A stretch of 64,000 nt of DNA, taken from the NCBI GenBank assembly GCA_028622995.1, contig JAJQJQ010000072.1:1-64000 (forward strand). Reading direction: 5' to 3'. The stretch is from Panagrolaimus kolymaensis. Its lineage: Eukaryota; Nematoda; Chromadorea; Rhabditida; Panagrolaimidae. Positions within the stretch are counted from its first letter, which is position 1; each line of letters starts with the position of its first letter. Shown here in pieces: positions 63,570 to 64,000 of the stretch. The notes beneath the pieces are model-generated. The model saw only the letters and a list, made by a program, of their open reading frames with translations, searched no databases and was not told the origin of the DNA. A program made the translations under genes and the position numbers.

Positions 63570-64000
63570 AACTTTAGTTTTAGAAGGTAAACCTGTGCCT
63601 GCTTTAATTTTTTCTGATTCAGCATCAAAAAATAAGTAAGATTTTGTCTTCTTTCGAATTTTAAATAACATTAATAAATTTAAGAATTCTTGTTTGCAAG
63701 TCACCGCTTTGGATGAATGAAACTTTAGTTTTAGAAGGTAAACCTTTGCCGGCTTTAATTTTTTCTGATTCAGCATCAAAAAATAAGTAAGAATATGTCT
63801 TCTTTCGAATTATAAATAACATTAATAAATTTATGAATTCTTGTTTGCAAGTCACCGCTTTGGATGAATGAAACTTTAGTTTTAGAAGGTAAACCTGTGC
63901 CTGCTTTAATTTTTTCTGATTCAGCATCAAAAAATAAGTAAGATTTTGTCTTCTTTCGAATTTTAAATAACATTAATAAATTTATGAATTCTTGTTTGCA

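Larger units (their letters stand above)
27014..64000 (-). repeat. Satellite B array (151-bp S and 173-bp L monomers)
   Basis: Tandem array running to the window end, roughly 230-240 monomers. Measured from aactttagttttag, S monomers are 151 bp (27200 to 27351 to 27502) and L monomers 173 bp (27027 to 27200), with an occasional 172. Both share the core from aactttag through tttctttcga. S continues with taacattaataaattt...gaattcttgtttgcaag, while L continues with taactaaaaaagattt...cataattttctgattg, 22 bp longer. The minus strand is given because in that direction B aligns with satellite A. The array has no gene; the many minus-strand ORFs of 64-101 codons shift frame from monomer to monomer. 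Confidence 0.96.
60420..64000 (-). repeat. Satellite B higher-order repeat, 1882 bp, nearly two copies
   Basis: Everything from about 60,420 recurs 1882 bp downstream to the window end, including rare markers: aagtaaaattttgtc, aatttaagaattc and the 155-bp hybrid monomer. By eye the copies are nearly or fully identical. The unit equals eight S, three L and one 155-bp hybrid monomer. A related block is present near 49.2-51.5 kb. Confidence 0.8.

Noticed and set aside
27188..63973. Dozens of minus-strand ORFs of 63-101 codons (starting MMLNQKKLK or MTCKQEF) in satellite B.
   Set aside because: The S period (151) is not a multiple of three, so the same DNA is read in different frames in successive monomers; two frames of the same monomer are open at once; the L monomer always terminates them. 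They follow repeat sequence, not protein constraint.
1..64000. Possible CRISPR array, because of regular repeats.
   Set aside because: Repeat units are 151-173 bp and directly adjacent, with no short repeat plus unique spacer pattern; the flanking element and composition are eukaryotic.

Overview
The window is almost entirely tandem-repeat DNA from an animal nuclear genome, interrupted by one LTR retrotransposon. I see no host protein gene, tRNA, rRNA, CRISPR array or bacterial signal. The DNA is AT-rich. The retrotransposon protein is of BEL/Pao type: a DUF1759-like Gag, three zinc knuckles and a DUF1758-like aspartic protease. Phrases such as TFGGK, PDILIGAD and HSKVG resemble nematode Pao proteins more than insect ones, so a nematode or related invertebrate is my best guess, at low confidence. 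The setting looks like (peri)centromeric or other heterochromatin.

Layout. (1) 1-10193 is satellite A with a 172-bp monomer: 59 consecutive monomers (4 to 10151) with no net length change. (2) 10194-13711 is a 3518-bp BEL/Pao element with 185-bp LTRs differing at one base, flanked by a 5-bp target duplication (acctt). It carries one long intact ORF (Gag plus protease, 825 codons) but no reverse transcriptase, RNase H or integrase, so it is non-autonomous. (3) 13712-27013 is satellite A again, in the same phase, with higher-order repeats of 4, 6 and 16 monomers. (4) 27014-64000 is satellite B, a mixture of 151-bp (S) and about 173-bp (L) monomers arranged in many nested higher-order repeats (453, 777, 1144, 1209, 1491, 1793, 1882, 2246 and 4039 bp).

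The main observation is that A and B are not independent satellites. Read on the minus strand, B shares ordered sequence blocks with A at nearly the same spacing (CTGAATC, CAGGCA, ACCTTCT, GAAGTGAT), and the A and L monomers have almost the same length (172 and 173 bp). The window therefore crosses a boundary where one satellite superfamily changes both orientation and subfamily within a few bases (about 27013-27016). All three monomer types (A, L, S) carry a short dyad-symmetric site at roughly the same place although its bases differ, which makes it a candidate protein-binding site.

The many short ORFs read across the satellites are by-products of low stop-codon density and are not annotated as genes. 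The only credible coding region is the retrotransposon ORF at 10837-13314.
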